DNA from: Sediminibacterium sp.
GTDB lineage: Bacteria > Bacteroidota > Bacteroidia > Chitinophagales > Chitinophagaceae
Direction: 5' to 3'
NCBI GenBank assembly: GCA_021300455.1
Contig: JAJTDP010000024.1
Coordinates: forward strand, 1 to 32,349
DNA: 32,349 nt
Shown here: positions 8,289 through 15,786 of the stretch, piece after piece
Layout: every line of letters begins with the position of its first letter
Numbering within the stretch: the first letter of the stretch is position 1
Notes under the pieces: generated by a model
What the model was told of the DNA's origin: nothing
The model's input: the letters and a program-made list of their open reading frames with translations, nothing else
Databases searched by the model: none
Position numbers and translations under genes: made by a program

Positions 8289-9059
8289 TTAGAACTGAAG
8301 GTGACGAACTGTTTGTCCATTATTAATAAGTTGCTTTAAGGATTCAATGCCAATAGTTAAATGTCTTTTGACAAATTGAGCAGTCACTTGTGAATCGCTG
8401 GCTTCTGTTTTCACCCCTTCTGGAACCATTGGAGAATCGCTTACTAATAATAAAGCCCCGGTTGGAATTTTATTGTAAAAGCCCACTGTAAAAATAGTAG
8501 CTGTTTCCATATCAATGGCGTAAGCTCTAATATCGGTTAAATATTCTTTGAATTTTTCATCGTGCTCCCATACTCTTCTGTTGGTGGTGTATACAGTGCC
8601 TGTCCAATAATCTACACCATTATCACGAATGGTGGTGGAAATTGCTTTTTGTAAGGCGAAGGCAGGAAGTGCAGGCACTTCAGGAGGAAAATAATCATTG
8701 GAAGTACCCTCTCCTCTGATAGCTGCAATAGGTAAAATTAAGTCGCCTATTTTATTTCTCTTTTTTAAGCCTCCGCATTTTCCTAAAAATAAAACCGCTT
8801 CTGGTTGAATGGCTGTTAATAAATCCATTATGGTGGCAGCCCCCGGACTACCCATTCCAAAATTAATTATCGTAATACCGTCAGCTGTGGCGCACTGCAT
8901 AGGCCTATCCTTACCAATGACTTCTACCTTATGCATCTCTGCAAACATGTTCACATAATTACTAAAGTTGGTAAGCAGTATAAATCGACCTAATTGGTCA
9001 AGACTTGCGCCCGTATACCTTGGTAACCAATTTTCTACAATTTCATTTTTTGTTTTCAT
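8289..9059 (-). CDS. amn: AMP nucleosidase (short Bacteroidota form)
   Basis: This 256-residue nucleoside-phosphorylase-fold enzyme is predicted to hydrolyse AMP to adenine and ribose 5-phosphate, adjusting the adenylate pool. Visible are the INFGMGSPGAATIMD phosphate/ribose site, the central LFLGKCGGLKKR strand, AIDMETATIF with the ribose-binding Met-Glu, and LLVSDSPMVPEGVK with the catalytic Asp of this fold. It lacks the N-terminal regulatory domain of the E. coli enzyme, as usual for this group. Its promoter region is shared head-to-head with the gene at 9133. A related purine phosphorylase activity cannot be excluded. Confidence 0.85.
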   Translation of the reverse strand: MKTKNEIVENWLPRYTGASLDQLGRFILLTNFSNYVNMFAEMHKVEVIGKDRPMQCATADGITIINFGMGSPGAATIMDLLTAIQPEAVLFLGKCGGLKKRNKIGDLILPIAAIRGEGTSNDYFPPEVPALPAFALQKAISTTIRDNGVDYWTGTVYTTNRRVWEHDEKFKEYLTDIRAYAIDMETATIFTVGFYNKIPTGALLLVSDSPMVPEGVKTEASDSQVTAQFVKRHLTIGIESLKQLINNGQTVRHLQF

Positions 9060-9087
9060 ACGATCAAATTTTAAGGAACCTAGTACT

Positions 9088-9104
9088 TATCTTTGGGCAA
9101 AGTA
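9088..9104. promoter_or_regulatory. Back-to-back divergent promoter boxes (amn / 9133 gene)
   Basis: On the plus strand TATCTTTG (9088-9095) matches TAnnTTTG exactly. On the minus strand TACTTTG (9098-9104, one base shorter between TA and TTTG) points toward amn. The shared core CTTTGGGCAAAG (9091-9102) is a perfect palindrome. The boxes are only two bases apart, so polymerase binding for the two genes should be mutually exclusive. Confidence 0.5.
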
Positions 9105-9132
9105 TTATATAAAAATACGATTTTTAATTTAA

Positions 9133-9567
9133 ATGATAGTTCTACAGTATCCTAGCTACCCTTTTAAAATAAAAGCCCTCCAAGGGAAGGATCAAATATT
9201 TGACCCCTTTAGAAAATCTTGGGTACTACTTACACCTGAAGAATGGGTAAGACAAAACCTATTGCAATACCTAGTTCAAAATTTACAATATCCTGCTAGT
9301 TTAATTGCGGTAGAGAAAGAAATAAAATTAGGAGAACTTTCTAAACGCTTTGATATAGTCGTATATAAAAATGAGCTGCCTTGGATGATTATTGAATGTA
9401 AAGAGGCCAAGGTTGCATTGAATGAAAAAACGATGCTGCAAATTTTACAATACCAACAAGTATTAATGGCTCAGTATTTATTTATGAGCAATGGTCATGA
9501 AACACTAGGTGCTAAAATAGAATCGGGGAAACTGCAAGCTTTGCAAAATTTCCCCGAATACTTATAA
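9133..9567 (+). CDS. Orphan HsdR N-terminal-type (PD-(D/E)xK fold) protein
   Basis: This 144-residue protein resembles the type I restriction enzyme R-subunit N-terminal domain. A nuclease-fold constellation is visible: Glu61 in AVEKEI, Asp74 in RFDIVVY, and Glu88-x-Lys90 in IIECKEA. No helicase domain and no hsdM or hsdS gene is nearby, so this is the free-standing family common in Bacteroidota, not a restriction system. The DNA substrate and role are unknown. It appears complete and is convergent with gdhA, 29 bases apart, with no clear terminator. Confidence 0.75.
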   Translation: MIVLQYPSYPFKIKALQGKDQIFDPFRKSWVLLTPEEWVRQNLLQYLVQNLQYPASLIAVEKEIKLGELSKRFDIVVYKNELPWMIIECKEAKVALNEKTMLQILQYQQVLMAQYLFMSNGHETLGAKIESGKLQALQNFPEYL

Positions 9568-9596
9568 AACATTTTTATACTAAAATCTTCCAACTA

Positions 9597-11018
9597 CTAA
9601 GGGAAGATACCTAATTCAGCATAAGAAGTGCCTACTTTATTAATAGCACATACATAAGCTGCAGAACGCATATCTGGAATAGCTGGATTGGCTTTCCAAA
9701 TATCCATAATTTCTCTAGTAGCAGTAATCATGGTTTCTTCTAATCCACTATGCACTAAATCAATTTCATCTGGACCATGTGCAATAATTAATTTTTCAGC
9801 ATCAGATACTTTTTTACCAGTCAAATCTTCTATTTGTTTTAATATATGTATGTTGGCGTTCTCAGTAAATCTTTTTTCTAAACGGCCATACCTTACGTGA
9901 CTTAAATTTTTCAACCACTCAAAATAAGAAACAGTCACACCACCTGCATTTAAATACATATCAGGAATTACTAGTACGCCTCTTGAAGCTAGTATTTCAT
10001 CTGCTTCAGGGGTTAAAGGACCATTCGCTGCTTCTCCAATTATTTTTGCTTTAATTTTAGGTGCATTGTTTTTATCAATTACATTCTCAAGTGCAGCCGG
10101 TATTAATATGTCACAATCTAATTCTAAAGCATCGGCACTTTTTTCAATATTCTTAGCTCCTGGAAAATTTAAAATACTACCTGTCTTTTTACGGTGTTGG
10201 AAAACCTCTTCTTCATTTAAGCCAGCTTCATTGTAAATAGCTCCTTCAAATTCTGCAATAGCTACCACAATGGCACCATGCTCTCTGAAAAATTTAGCAG
10301 AATAATAGCCCACATTTCCCAAACCTTGCACTATTACTTTTTTATTTTTAATACCTACAGATAATCCTTGTTTTTTCATTACATCTTCCATCAAGCATAC
10401 TTCTCTTACACCATAAAATACGCCTAATCCAGTGGCTTCTTTTCTTCCTCTTACGCCTCCTAATGAAAGAGGCTTTCCTGTTACACAACCCGCTGCATCA
10501 ATTTCTCCTGGTTTTAAAGACTGATAAGTATCCACGATCCATGCCATTTCTCTTTCCCCTGTTCCATAATCTGGAGCGGGTACATCAATACCTGGGCCTA
10601 TAAAATTTTTCTTTACTAATTCAGAAGTATATCTTCTAGTAATTTTTTCAAGTTCATAAGTGCTTAAACTTCTAGGACTAATTTTGATACCGCCCTTAGC
10701 ACCCCCAAAAGGCACATTCACAATCGCACATTTATAAGTCATTAAAGCGGCTAGTGCCATTACCTCATCTTGATTCACTGCCATACTAAAACGAATACCT
10801 CCTTTACAAGGCGACTTATGTTGTGAATGTTGCACACGATAGGCTTCAATTACTTCAATATGCCCATCATCCATTTTAACGGGGAAGCGCATACTGTAGA
10901 TACTATTACAAGCTTTAATTTGTTCTAATAAACCTTGCTCCCAATTAGTAAATTTAGAAGCTTTATCAAAACTTCTTTCAACACTTTGAAAGAAACTATA
11001 CTCTTTATTTTCTTGCAT
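9597..11018 (-). CDS. gdhA: Glu/Leu/Phe/Val-type dehydrogenase, probably glutamate dehydrogenase
   Basis: This is a 473-residue amino-acid dehydrogenase. The substrate and catalytic lysines are in SPCKGGIRF (Lys72), [17 protein letters not shown] (Lys96, Lys108), with DVPAPDYGT following. The NAD(P) domain contains [15 protein letters not shown]. The most likely reaction is interconversion of glutamate with 2-oxoglutarate plus ammonium; Leu/Phe/Val specificity cannot be ruled out from sequence. It lies 62 bases downstream of ccmD on the same strand and may be partly cotranscribed with ccmC-ccmD. Full length. Confidence 0.9.
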   Translation of the reverse strand: MQENKEYSFFQSVERSFDKASKFTNWEQGLLEQIKACNSIYSMRFPVKMDDGHIEVIEAYRVQHSQHKSPCKGGIRFSMAVNQDEVMALAALMTYKCAIVNVPFGGAKGGIKISPRSLSTYELEKITRRYTSELVKKNFIGPGIDVPAPDYGTGEREMAWIVDTYQSLKPGEIDAAGCVTGKPLSLGGVRGRKEATGLGVFYGVREVCLMEDVMKKQGLSVGIKNKKVIVQGLGNVGYYSAKFFREHGAIVVAIAEFEGAIYNEAGLNEEEVFQHRKKTGSILNFPGAKNIEKSADALELDCDILIPAALENVIDKNNAPKIKAKIIGEAANGPLTPEADEILASRGVLVIPDMYLNAGGVTVSYFEWLKNLSHVRYGRLEKRFTENANIHILKQIEDLTGKKVSDAEKLIIAHGPDEIDLVHSGLEETMITATREIMDIWKANPAIPDMRSAAYVCAINKVGTSYAELGIFP

Positions 11019-11080
11019 AAAAATGATTTTTAAATTTTAAATTAAATTTTTTGCTTACTATTTTGGATTAATCTTTTGGG

Positions 11081-11251
11081 TTAGTTTTTTGCGTTATTTT
11101 CTAATGCCGCTATTTTCTTGTCAACAGTAGCTACATATATAAATAGACCCACTAGTATAATAGTCACCACAGACATGACTATATATATTTTACCTTGTTG
11201 AACCATGATGCTAGTATTCTCGACCACCTTTGCTTGTAATATTTGAAACAT
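11081..11251 (-). CDS. ccmD: CcmD-like small membrane protein
   Basis: This is a 56-residue ORF from ATG 11251 to TAA 11081. It has one transmembrane helix (IYIVMSVVTIILVGLFIYVA, residues 22-41) followed by a charged, coiled-coil-like tail VDKKIAALENNAKN. Size, topology and position right after ccmC match CcmD, which in system I cytochrome c maturation helps release the haem-CcmE complex from CcmABC. Sequence conservation in CcmD is low, so the call rests mainly on context. The gap to ccmC is 60 bases. Confidence 0.75.
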   Translation of the reverse strand: MFQILQAKVVENTSIMVQQGKIYIVMSVVTIILVGLFIYVATVDKKIAALENNAKN

Positions 11252-11311
11252 ATATTTTTTTTTATTCTTGATTGAAAATTATTTCTTCTTGATTTTTTTT
11301 GACTAATGATA

Positions 11312-11992
11312 TTACACGAGTCCTTCTTTTTTTAATTTTAATAATTGTACTCTTATATGCAATGTACTTATCCATACACCCAATAAAGTCCATCCAATCA
11401 CTGCTGGATAAAAAACAGTACGCATATTAGCCGACATATCTTTTCCATTCAGTCCCGGATTGCCATCACTACCCTGTCCTCCAGGATGTAATGATTCTGT
11501 GAGCCTTGGTAAAATCCAAAGTGTGGGAAATAACATAAAGAAAGAAAATATATTATAGACAGCAGAAAGTCTTGCTCTTTTCTCTGTGTCAATTAAACTT
11601 CCTCTTAAAACAAAATAGGCGAAATAAATAAGTAAGGCAATGGCTGCCCCGTTTTGTTTTGGATCGCCCACCCAAGGACTGCCCCATTGATAGTTCGCCC
11701 AAAATGCACCAGTAATAATTCCTAAAAATCCAAACAATAAGCCCATAGATGCAAATGCCATTGAATAAATATCATGCACTGGACTCGCGTTACGCAAATA
11801 TTTAATTGCATACACTAGAGATACAAATAATAGTATCATCATTCCAAACCACATCGGCACATGAAAGAAGAAATTACGAATAGACTCTTGCAAACGGTCG
11901 TCAAGCTTGGGCACTTTTACCAAAAAGCCATATGTACATGTATATACCAAAAGTATAATAGATAGGATTTTCCACCAGCGCGCTCTCAACAT
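11312..11992 (-). CDS. ccmC: Haem-handling protein CcmC (cytochrome c biogenesis)
   Basis: This is a 226-residue integral membrane protein with about six helices. CcmC presents haem to CcmE at the periplasmic side. The tryptophan-rich haem-handling motif appears as ANYQWGSPWVGDPKQNGAA, a variant of WGxxWxWDPK in which the second-to-last Trp position is Gly. The periplasmic histidines are seen in FFHVPMW and in SLHPGGQG. Its own -7 box lies at 12041-12048. It is followed by ccmD. CcmB is encoded at 7509 on the other strand; CcmA, E and F are not in the window. Confidence 0.92.
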   Translation of the reverse strand: MLRARWWKILSIILLVYTCTYGFLVKVPKLDDRLQESIRNFFFHVPMWFGMMILLFVSLVYAIKYLRNASPVHDIYSMAFASMGLLFGFLGIITGAFWANYQWGSPWVGDPKQNGAAIALLIYFAYFVLRGSLIDTEKRARLSAVYNIFSFFMLFPTLWILPRLTESLHPGGQGSDGNPGLNGKDMSANMRTVFYPAVIGWTLLGVWISTLHIRVQLLKLKKEGLV

Positions 11993-12040
11993 AGTTAAAT
12001 TTATTTTGTATCAATAAATCCTAAAACTAACAATTGTTTG

Positions 12041-12048
12041 CAAATTTA
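12041..12048 (-). promoter_or_regulatory. Promoter -7 box for ccmC-ccmD
   Basis: On the minus strand TAAATTTG matches TAnnTTTG exactly, with TTG (plus-strand 12070-12072) 21 bases upstream as a -33 element. The leader to the ccmC ATG would be about 40 bases. Confidence 0.6.
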
Positions 12049-12116
12049 GTTGTTTTGCTTCTAATTGCCCAATTTTAGGTATGAATCTTAGGTTAACAAA
12101 ATTACTGCTTATGTTG

Positions 12117-12124
12117 TACATTTG
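12117..12124 (+). promoter_or_regulatory. Promoter -7 box for queA
   Basis: TACATTTG matches TAnnTTTG exactly. Transcription would begin near 12130, giving a leader of about 85 bases that is almost fully folded (see 12131-12214). Confidence 0.6.
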
Positions 12125-12130
12125 CGTCCA

Positions 12131-12214
12131 TAATTTTCATGCCGTAACATGAAGCGAACTGCCCCGTAAGGCTGTAGTAAACTTAATGTGGCTATCACCC
12201 AAAAATAGACACAA
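12131..12214 (+). promoter_or_regulatory. Structured 5' leader of queA (three hairpins, candidate cis-regulatory RNA)
   Basis: Three stem-loops are drawn directly from the sequence. H1: TTCATG (12136-12141) and CATGAA (12148-12153), six perfect pairs, loop CCGTAA. H2: ACTGCC (12158-12163) and GGCTGT (12170-12175), five pairs and one T-T mismatch, loop again CCGTAA. H3: TGTGGCTAT (12187-12195) and ATAGACACA (12205-12213), eight pairs and one G-A mismatch, ending one base before the ATG, so it would mask the ribosome landing zone. I do not recognise it as preQ1, SAM or any other named riboswitch class. A regulatory role is inference. Confidence 0.5.
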
Positions 12215-13264
12215 ATGAAACTTTCTCAATTTAGGTACGATCTACCTTTAAATCTCATTGCACAATATCCTACTAAAAGAAGAGAGGATAGCAGACTGAT
12301 GGTGGTTAACCGTCAAAATGGTCATATGGAGAATCGTCATTTCTCTGACTTATTAGAGTATTATGACGACAAAGATGTTTTTGTAGTAAACAATACCAAG
12401 GTATTCCCCGCTAGAATGTATGACCGTAAAGAAAAAACAGGCGCGAAGATTGAAGTGTTCTTGTTAAGAGAATTAAATAAGCCTAACCGTTTATGGGATG
12501 TCATTGTTGATCCCGCAAGAAAAATTCGTGTAGGCAACAAATTGTATTTCGGAGAAAACGAAGAACTAGTAGCAGAAGTCATTGACAATACCACTAGCCG
12601 TGGACGTACCATTCGTTTTTTATGGGAAGGCGATGATGAAGGCTTTAGAAAAATGTTAGAATTTTTAGGAGAAACTCCTTTGCCTAAATATATTAAGCGC
12701 AAGCCAGACGAAGAAGATAAAGAAAGATATCAAACTGTTTATGCAAAGCATGAAGGTGCTGTCGCTGCTCCTACCGCTGGTTTACACTTTAGTAAAGAGT
12801 TAATCAAAAGAAGTGAAATTATTGGTATTCGTTTTGCTGAAGTAACCTTGCATACTGGCTTAAGTACTTTCAGACCTATTGAAGTTGAAGATTTAAGTAA
12901 ACATAAAATGGATGCTGAATATTTCAAGATAGATGAAGAAGCTTGTAAGATTATTAATACTGCTAAGGAAAATGGCCGTCGTGTATGTTCTATTGGAACC
13001 ACCGCTATGCGTGCTATGGAAAGCAGTGTGACCGCTCAACGTTTATTAAAACCAGCTGAAGGATGGACCAATCATTTTATTCACCCTCCTTATAATTTTA
13101 ATATTGCTGATAGTTTAGTTACGAACTTCCATTTACCTAAAACAAGCTTGTTAATTATGTCTTGCGCTTTTGCTGGATATGAATTAGCCATGGAAGCTTA
13201 TAAAAAAGCGATCAAGGATAAATATCGTTTCTTCTCTTATGGAGATGCTTTGTTATTTATTTAA
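12215..13264 (+). CDS. queA: S-adenosylmethionine:tRNA ribosyltransferase-isomerase
   Basis: This 349-residue enzyme transfers the ribosyl part of S-adenosylmethionine to preQ1 at position 34 of GUN-anticodon tRNAs, giving epoxyqueuosine. Family motifs are clear: [18 protein letters not shown] at the start, [68 protein letters not shown] and [13 protein letters not shown]. Length is normal. It is divergent from ccmC. The start codon directly follows hairpin H3 of an unusual leader, and the stop codon lies inside the first palindrome of a repeat array. Confidence 0.96.
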   Translation: MKLSQFRYDLPLNLIAQYPTKRREDSRLMVVNRQNGHMENRHFSDLLEYYDDKDVFVVNNTKVFPARMYDRKEKTGAKIEVFLLRELNKPNRLWDVIVDPARKIRVGNKLYFGENEELVAEVIDNTTSRGRTIRFLWEGDDEGFRKMLEFLGETPLPKYIKRKPDEEDKERYQTVYAKHEGAVAAPTAGLHFSKELIKRSEIIGIRFAEVTLHTGLSTFRPIEVEDLSKHKMDAEYFKIDEEACKIINTAKENGRRVCSIGTTAMRAMESSVTAQRLLKPAEGWTNHFIHPPYNFNIADSLVTNFHLPKTSLLIMSCAFAGYELAMEAYKKAIKDKYRFFSYGDALLFI

Positions 13265-13420
13265 TCCATATTTTGAAAATAGGATTAAATAAATAACACT
13301 CTGATGATTTATTCACTATTTATCTAAATTTTATAAAATATAAATTTAGATAAATAATACTCTTAAGATTTTTTTACTATTTATTTAATCCATATTTTGA
13401 AAATAGGATTAAATAAATAA
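13253..13420. repeat. Three tandem palindromic repeats downstream of queA
   Basis: Units start at 13253, 13317 and 13378, about 62 bases apart. Units 1 and 3 share an identical 43-base core (13254-13296 and 13378-13420) whose arms TTATTTATTTAATCC and GGATTAAATAAATAA pair perfectly over 14-15 bases. Unit 2 keeps the fold but not the sequence: TATTTATCTAAATTT (13317-13331) pairs with AAATTTAGATAAATA (13342-13356). Spacers are similar, each ending in a T-rich run and ACT or ACTG. Unit 1 overlaps the queA stop codon (TAA 13262-13264). Together with the terminator at 13464 and the receptor promoter at 13557, this fills the 313-base gap 13265-13577. Confidence 0.85.
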
Positions 13421-13463
13421 CAATCAAACGATTTTTTACTGTTTATATAATAGAAAAATTAAT

Positions 13464-13500
13464 AAAAAAGGTCTCGATTTAGCGGGACCTTTTTATTTTT
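13464..13500 (+). terminator. Intrinsic terminator after queA repeat array
   Basis: An A-run (13464-13469) precedes GGTCTCG (13470-13476), loop ATTTAG, CGGGACC (13483-13489), then a T-rich tail through 13500. One G-T pair in a seven-pair stem. It ends the queA transcript ahead of the receptor gene. Confidence 0.85.
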
Positions 13501-13556
13501 CCCTAAAACATAAATGGGTTTTCCTTATTTCAAAAATGAGCCATTTAATTGGACTC

Positions 13557-13564
13557 TATTTTTG
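13557..13564 (+). promoter_or_regulatory. Promoter -7 box for the TonB-dependent receptor
   Basis: TATTTTTG is an exact TAnnTTTG match 13 bases before ATG 13578. It lies inside the reading frame that would result from the earlier ATG at 13536, so it argues that translation begins at 13578. Confidence 0.55.
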
Positions 13565-13577
13565 CGCCTCAATTAGT

Positions 13578-15773
13578 ATGAATAGAAAAATAAGCTTTAT
13601 CCTCCTTTTCATTACTGCTTTAACCCTAGAAATGAATGCCCAGGATACCATTAAAGATACTGCAGCGTGGAAGAGATTGCCGGATATTACTGTTGTGGGT
13701 AGAAATAGTAAATCGGACTACCAACAACTACCAGAAATTGTAGGTACAAGCATTTATGCTGGTAAAAAGAATGCCTTGATTGTGCTTGAAAATGTGCAAG
13801 GGAATACTTCCAATAACGTCATGCGTCAGGTATTAGCAAAAGTACCAGGCATACATGTTTGGGAAAGTGACCCAAGTGGAATACAAATTGGCATTGCAGC
13901 AAGAGGCTTAAGCCCCAATAGAAGCTGGGAATTTAATGTTAGACAAAATGGATATGATATAGCTGCAGATCCATTTGGTTATCCAGAAGCTTATTATAAT
14001 CCTCAAATGCAAGCAATTCAAAGAATTGAAATTATTAGAGGGCAAGGTGCATTACAATATGGGCCGCAATTTGGCGGAATGGTTAACTATATATTAAAAA
14101 ATGGAAGTGAAATTAATAAACCATTTGAGTTTGAAGCACAACAAACAATTGGAAGCAATGGCTTATTAAATAGTTATAATGCCATTGGCGGCAAGCATGG
14201 AAAACTCCATTATTATTCATTTTATGATCAAAGAACTGGTGACGGTTGGAGAAATAATAGTCAATTTTATACAAAATCCGGCTTTGGTTCGATGACCTAT
14301 AATTTTACAAATAAATTTTCACTCAGGTTTGAAATAATGTATTCACATATTAGAAGTCAACAGCCTGGAGGACTAACTGATGCACAAATAAAACAAGATG
14401 CAAGGCAAAGTTTAAGGGCTAGGAACTGGTTTGATATTAAATGGATGACACCCGCCTTAGTACTTCAATATGAAATCAATAAAAATAGTCGTTGGAATAC
14501 AACCATCTTTGGAACAATCGGCGACCGCAACAGTGTAGGATTCTTACAATCCATCAATGTAAAAGATAGTATCAACGCTTCTACCAATCAATTTAATAAT
14601 AGGTTAGTCAATTTAGACAAATACAGAAACTACGGTATAGAAAGCAGAATGATAAATGATTATGTTATTGGAAAATTTAAAAACACAATAGCAGGAGGTA
14701 TAAGATTATACAAAGGTAATACCTCTAGATTAGCCGATGGAATAGGCAGCACAGGTACTGGCTATGATGTTACCATTAAAGGAATTTACCCAAAAGATAT
14801 AAATTTTGAGTCGTCTAATGCAGCTGCATTTATTGAAAACATTTTTAGAATTTCTGATAAACTAATTTTAATTCCTGGTATAAGATATGAATGGCTTGAA
14901 GGTTCCGCTGAGGGAAGAAATGGAATAACAAATTCGGGAACAGCTATTAATTTACAAAACATTACCAGGGGTAGAAATTTCACACTCGCTGGACTTGGTT
15001 CAGAATACCATTTAACAAATAGTACCGAATTATATGCAAACTTATCGCAGGCATACAGGCCCATTCAATTTGCAAATTTACAAGCCCCTCCCACTACAGA
15101 TTTGATAGATCCTGCATTAAAAGATGCCAAAGGTTATAATTTTGATATTGGCTATAGAGGTAAAATAAAAAATTATATTCAATTTGATATTAGTGGATTT
15201 TATTTGAAATATAATAATCGTGTTGGCACTATCAGTTCCGCAAATGCCAGCTACAGACTCATTACCAATGTAGGCGCCAGTGCTAGTAAAGGATTAGAGA
15301 CTTATGTTGAATTTAATCCTTTAAGGGCATTCACTAATAGTGTGTATACAGATATCATTTTATTTAGTTCCTACGCTTATACGGATGCTAGATATAGCGC
15401 TGACCATAAAGACGCCAATACAAAAGATAAAAAAGTGGAAAATGCCCCTCAAGATATTTTTAGAGGCGGTATTAGCTATGGGTACAAAAAATTTCTATTA
15501 ACCGCACAATTAAGTTTTGTGGGTGCCTCATTTAGTGATGCAAATAATACCATTACAGCAAGTGCAAATGGGAATACAGGACTCATCCCCTCCTACTCAA
15601 TCACAGATTTAACTGCTAGTTATAAATTTTCTAAAATAGTACAGCTAAGAGCAGGCATTAATAATTTATTGGATAAAAGATATTTCACTAGACGCGCTGC
15701 TGGTTATCCTGGACCCGGTGCATTACCTGCCGATGGACGCAGTTTTTTCCTTACAGTAGGCGCAAAATTATAA
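13578..15773 (+). CDS. FecA-like TonB-dependent outer-membrane receptor
   Basis: The chosen start gives 731 residues with a clean signal peptide (MNRKISFILLFITALTLEMNAQ); an in-frame ATG at 13536 would put 14 extra residues before it and overlaps the promoter. A TonB-box-like DITVVG (residues 36-41) is followed by a plug domain including VLAKVPGIHVW, GIAARGLSPNRSWEFNVRQN, IQRIEIIRGQGALQYGPQFGGMVNYI, then a beta barrel ending in NNLLDKRYFTRRAAGYPGPG and a C-terminal aromatic-type strand. The plug resembles FecA (ferric citrate), suggesting a ferric siderophore or citrate ligand. No sigma/anti-sigma pair is adjacent. Convergent with lysC, 13 bases apart. Confidence 0.88.
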   Translation: MNRKISFILLFITALTLEMNAQDTIKDTAAWKRLPDITVVGRNSKSDYQQLPEIVGTSIYAGKKNALIVLENVQGNTSNNVMRQVLAKVPGIHVWESDPSGIQIGIAARGLSPNRSWEFNVRQNGYDIAADPFGYPEAYYNPQMQAIQRIEIIRGQGALQYGPQFGGMVNYILKNGSEINKPFEFEAQQTIGSNGLLNSYNAIGGKHGKLHYYSFYDQRTGDGWRNNSQFYTKSGFGSMTYNFTNKFSLRFEIMYSHIRSQQPGGLTDAQIKQDARQSLRARNWFDIKWMTPALVLQYEINKNSRWNTTIFGTIGDRNSVGFLQSINVKDSINASTNQFNNRLVNLDKYRNYGIESRMINDYVIGKFKNTIAGGIRLYKGNTSRLADGIGSTGTGYDVTIKGIYPKDINFESSNAAAFIENIFRISDKLILIPGIRYEWLEGSAEGRNGITNSGTAINLQNITRGRNFTLAGLGSEYHLTNSTELYANLSQAYRPIQFANLQAPPTTDLIDPALKDAKGYNFDIGYRGKIKNYIQFDISGFYLKYNNRVGTISSANASYRLITNVGASASKGLETYVEFNPLRAFTNSVYTDIILFSSYAYTDARYSADHKDANTKDKKVENAPQDIFRGGISYGYKKFLLTAQLSFVGASFSDANNTITASANGNTGLIPSYSITDLTASYKFSKIVQLRAGINNLLDKRYFTRRAAGYPGPGALPADGRSFFLTVGAKL

Positions 15774-15786
15774 AATAAAAACCTGT

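Noticed and set aside
9133-9567. Type I restriction-modification system
   Set aside because: Only an HsdR-N-like domain is present; no helicase, HsdM or HsdS genes are nearby.
12131-12214. Known preQ1 riboswitch upstream of queA
   Set aside because: The CACCC-AAAAA-TAG end recalls preQ1-I superficially, but the class I pseudoknot arrangement cannot be drawn and queA is not its usual target.
13253-13420. CRISPR array
   Set aside because: Repeats are palindromic over most of the unit, only three, with similar instead of unique spacers, and no cas genes are present.
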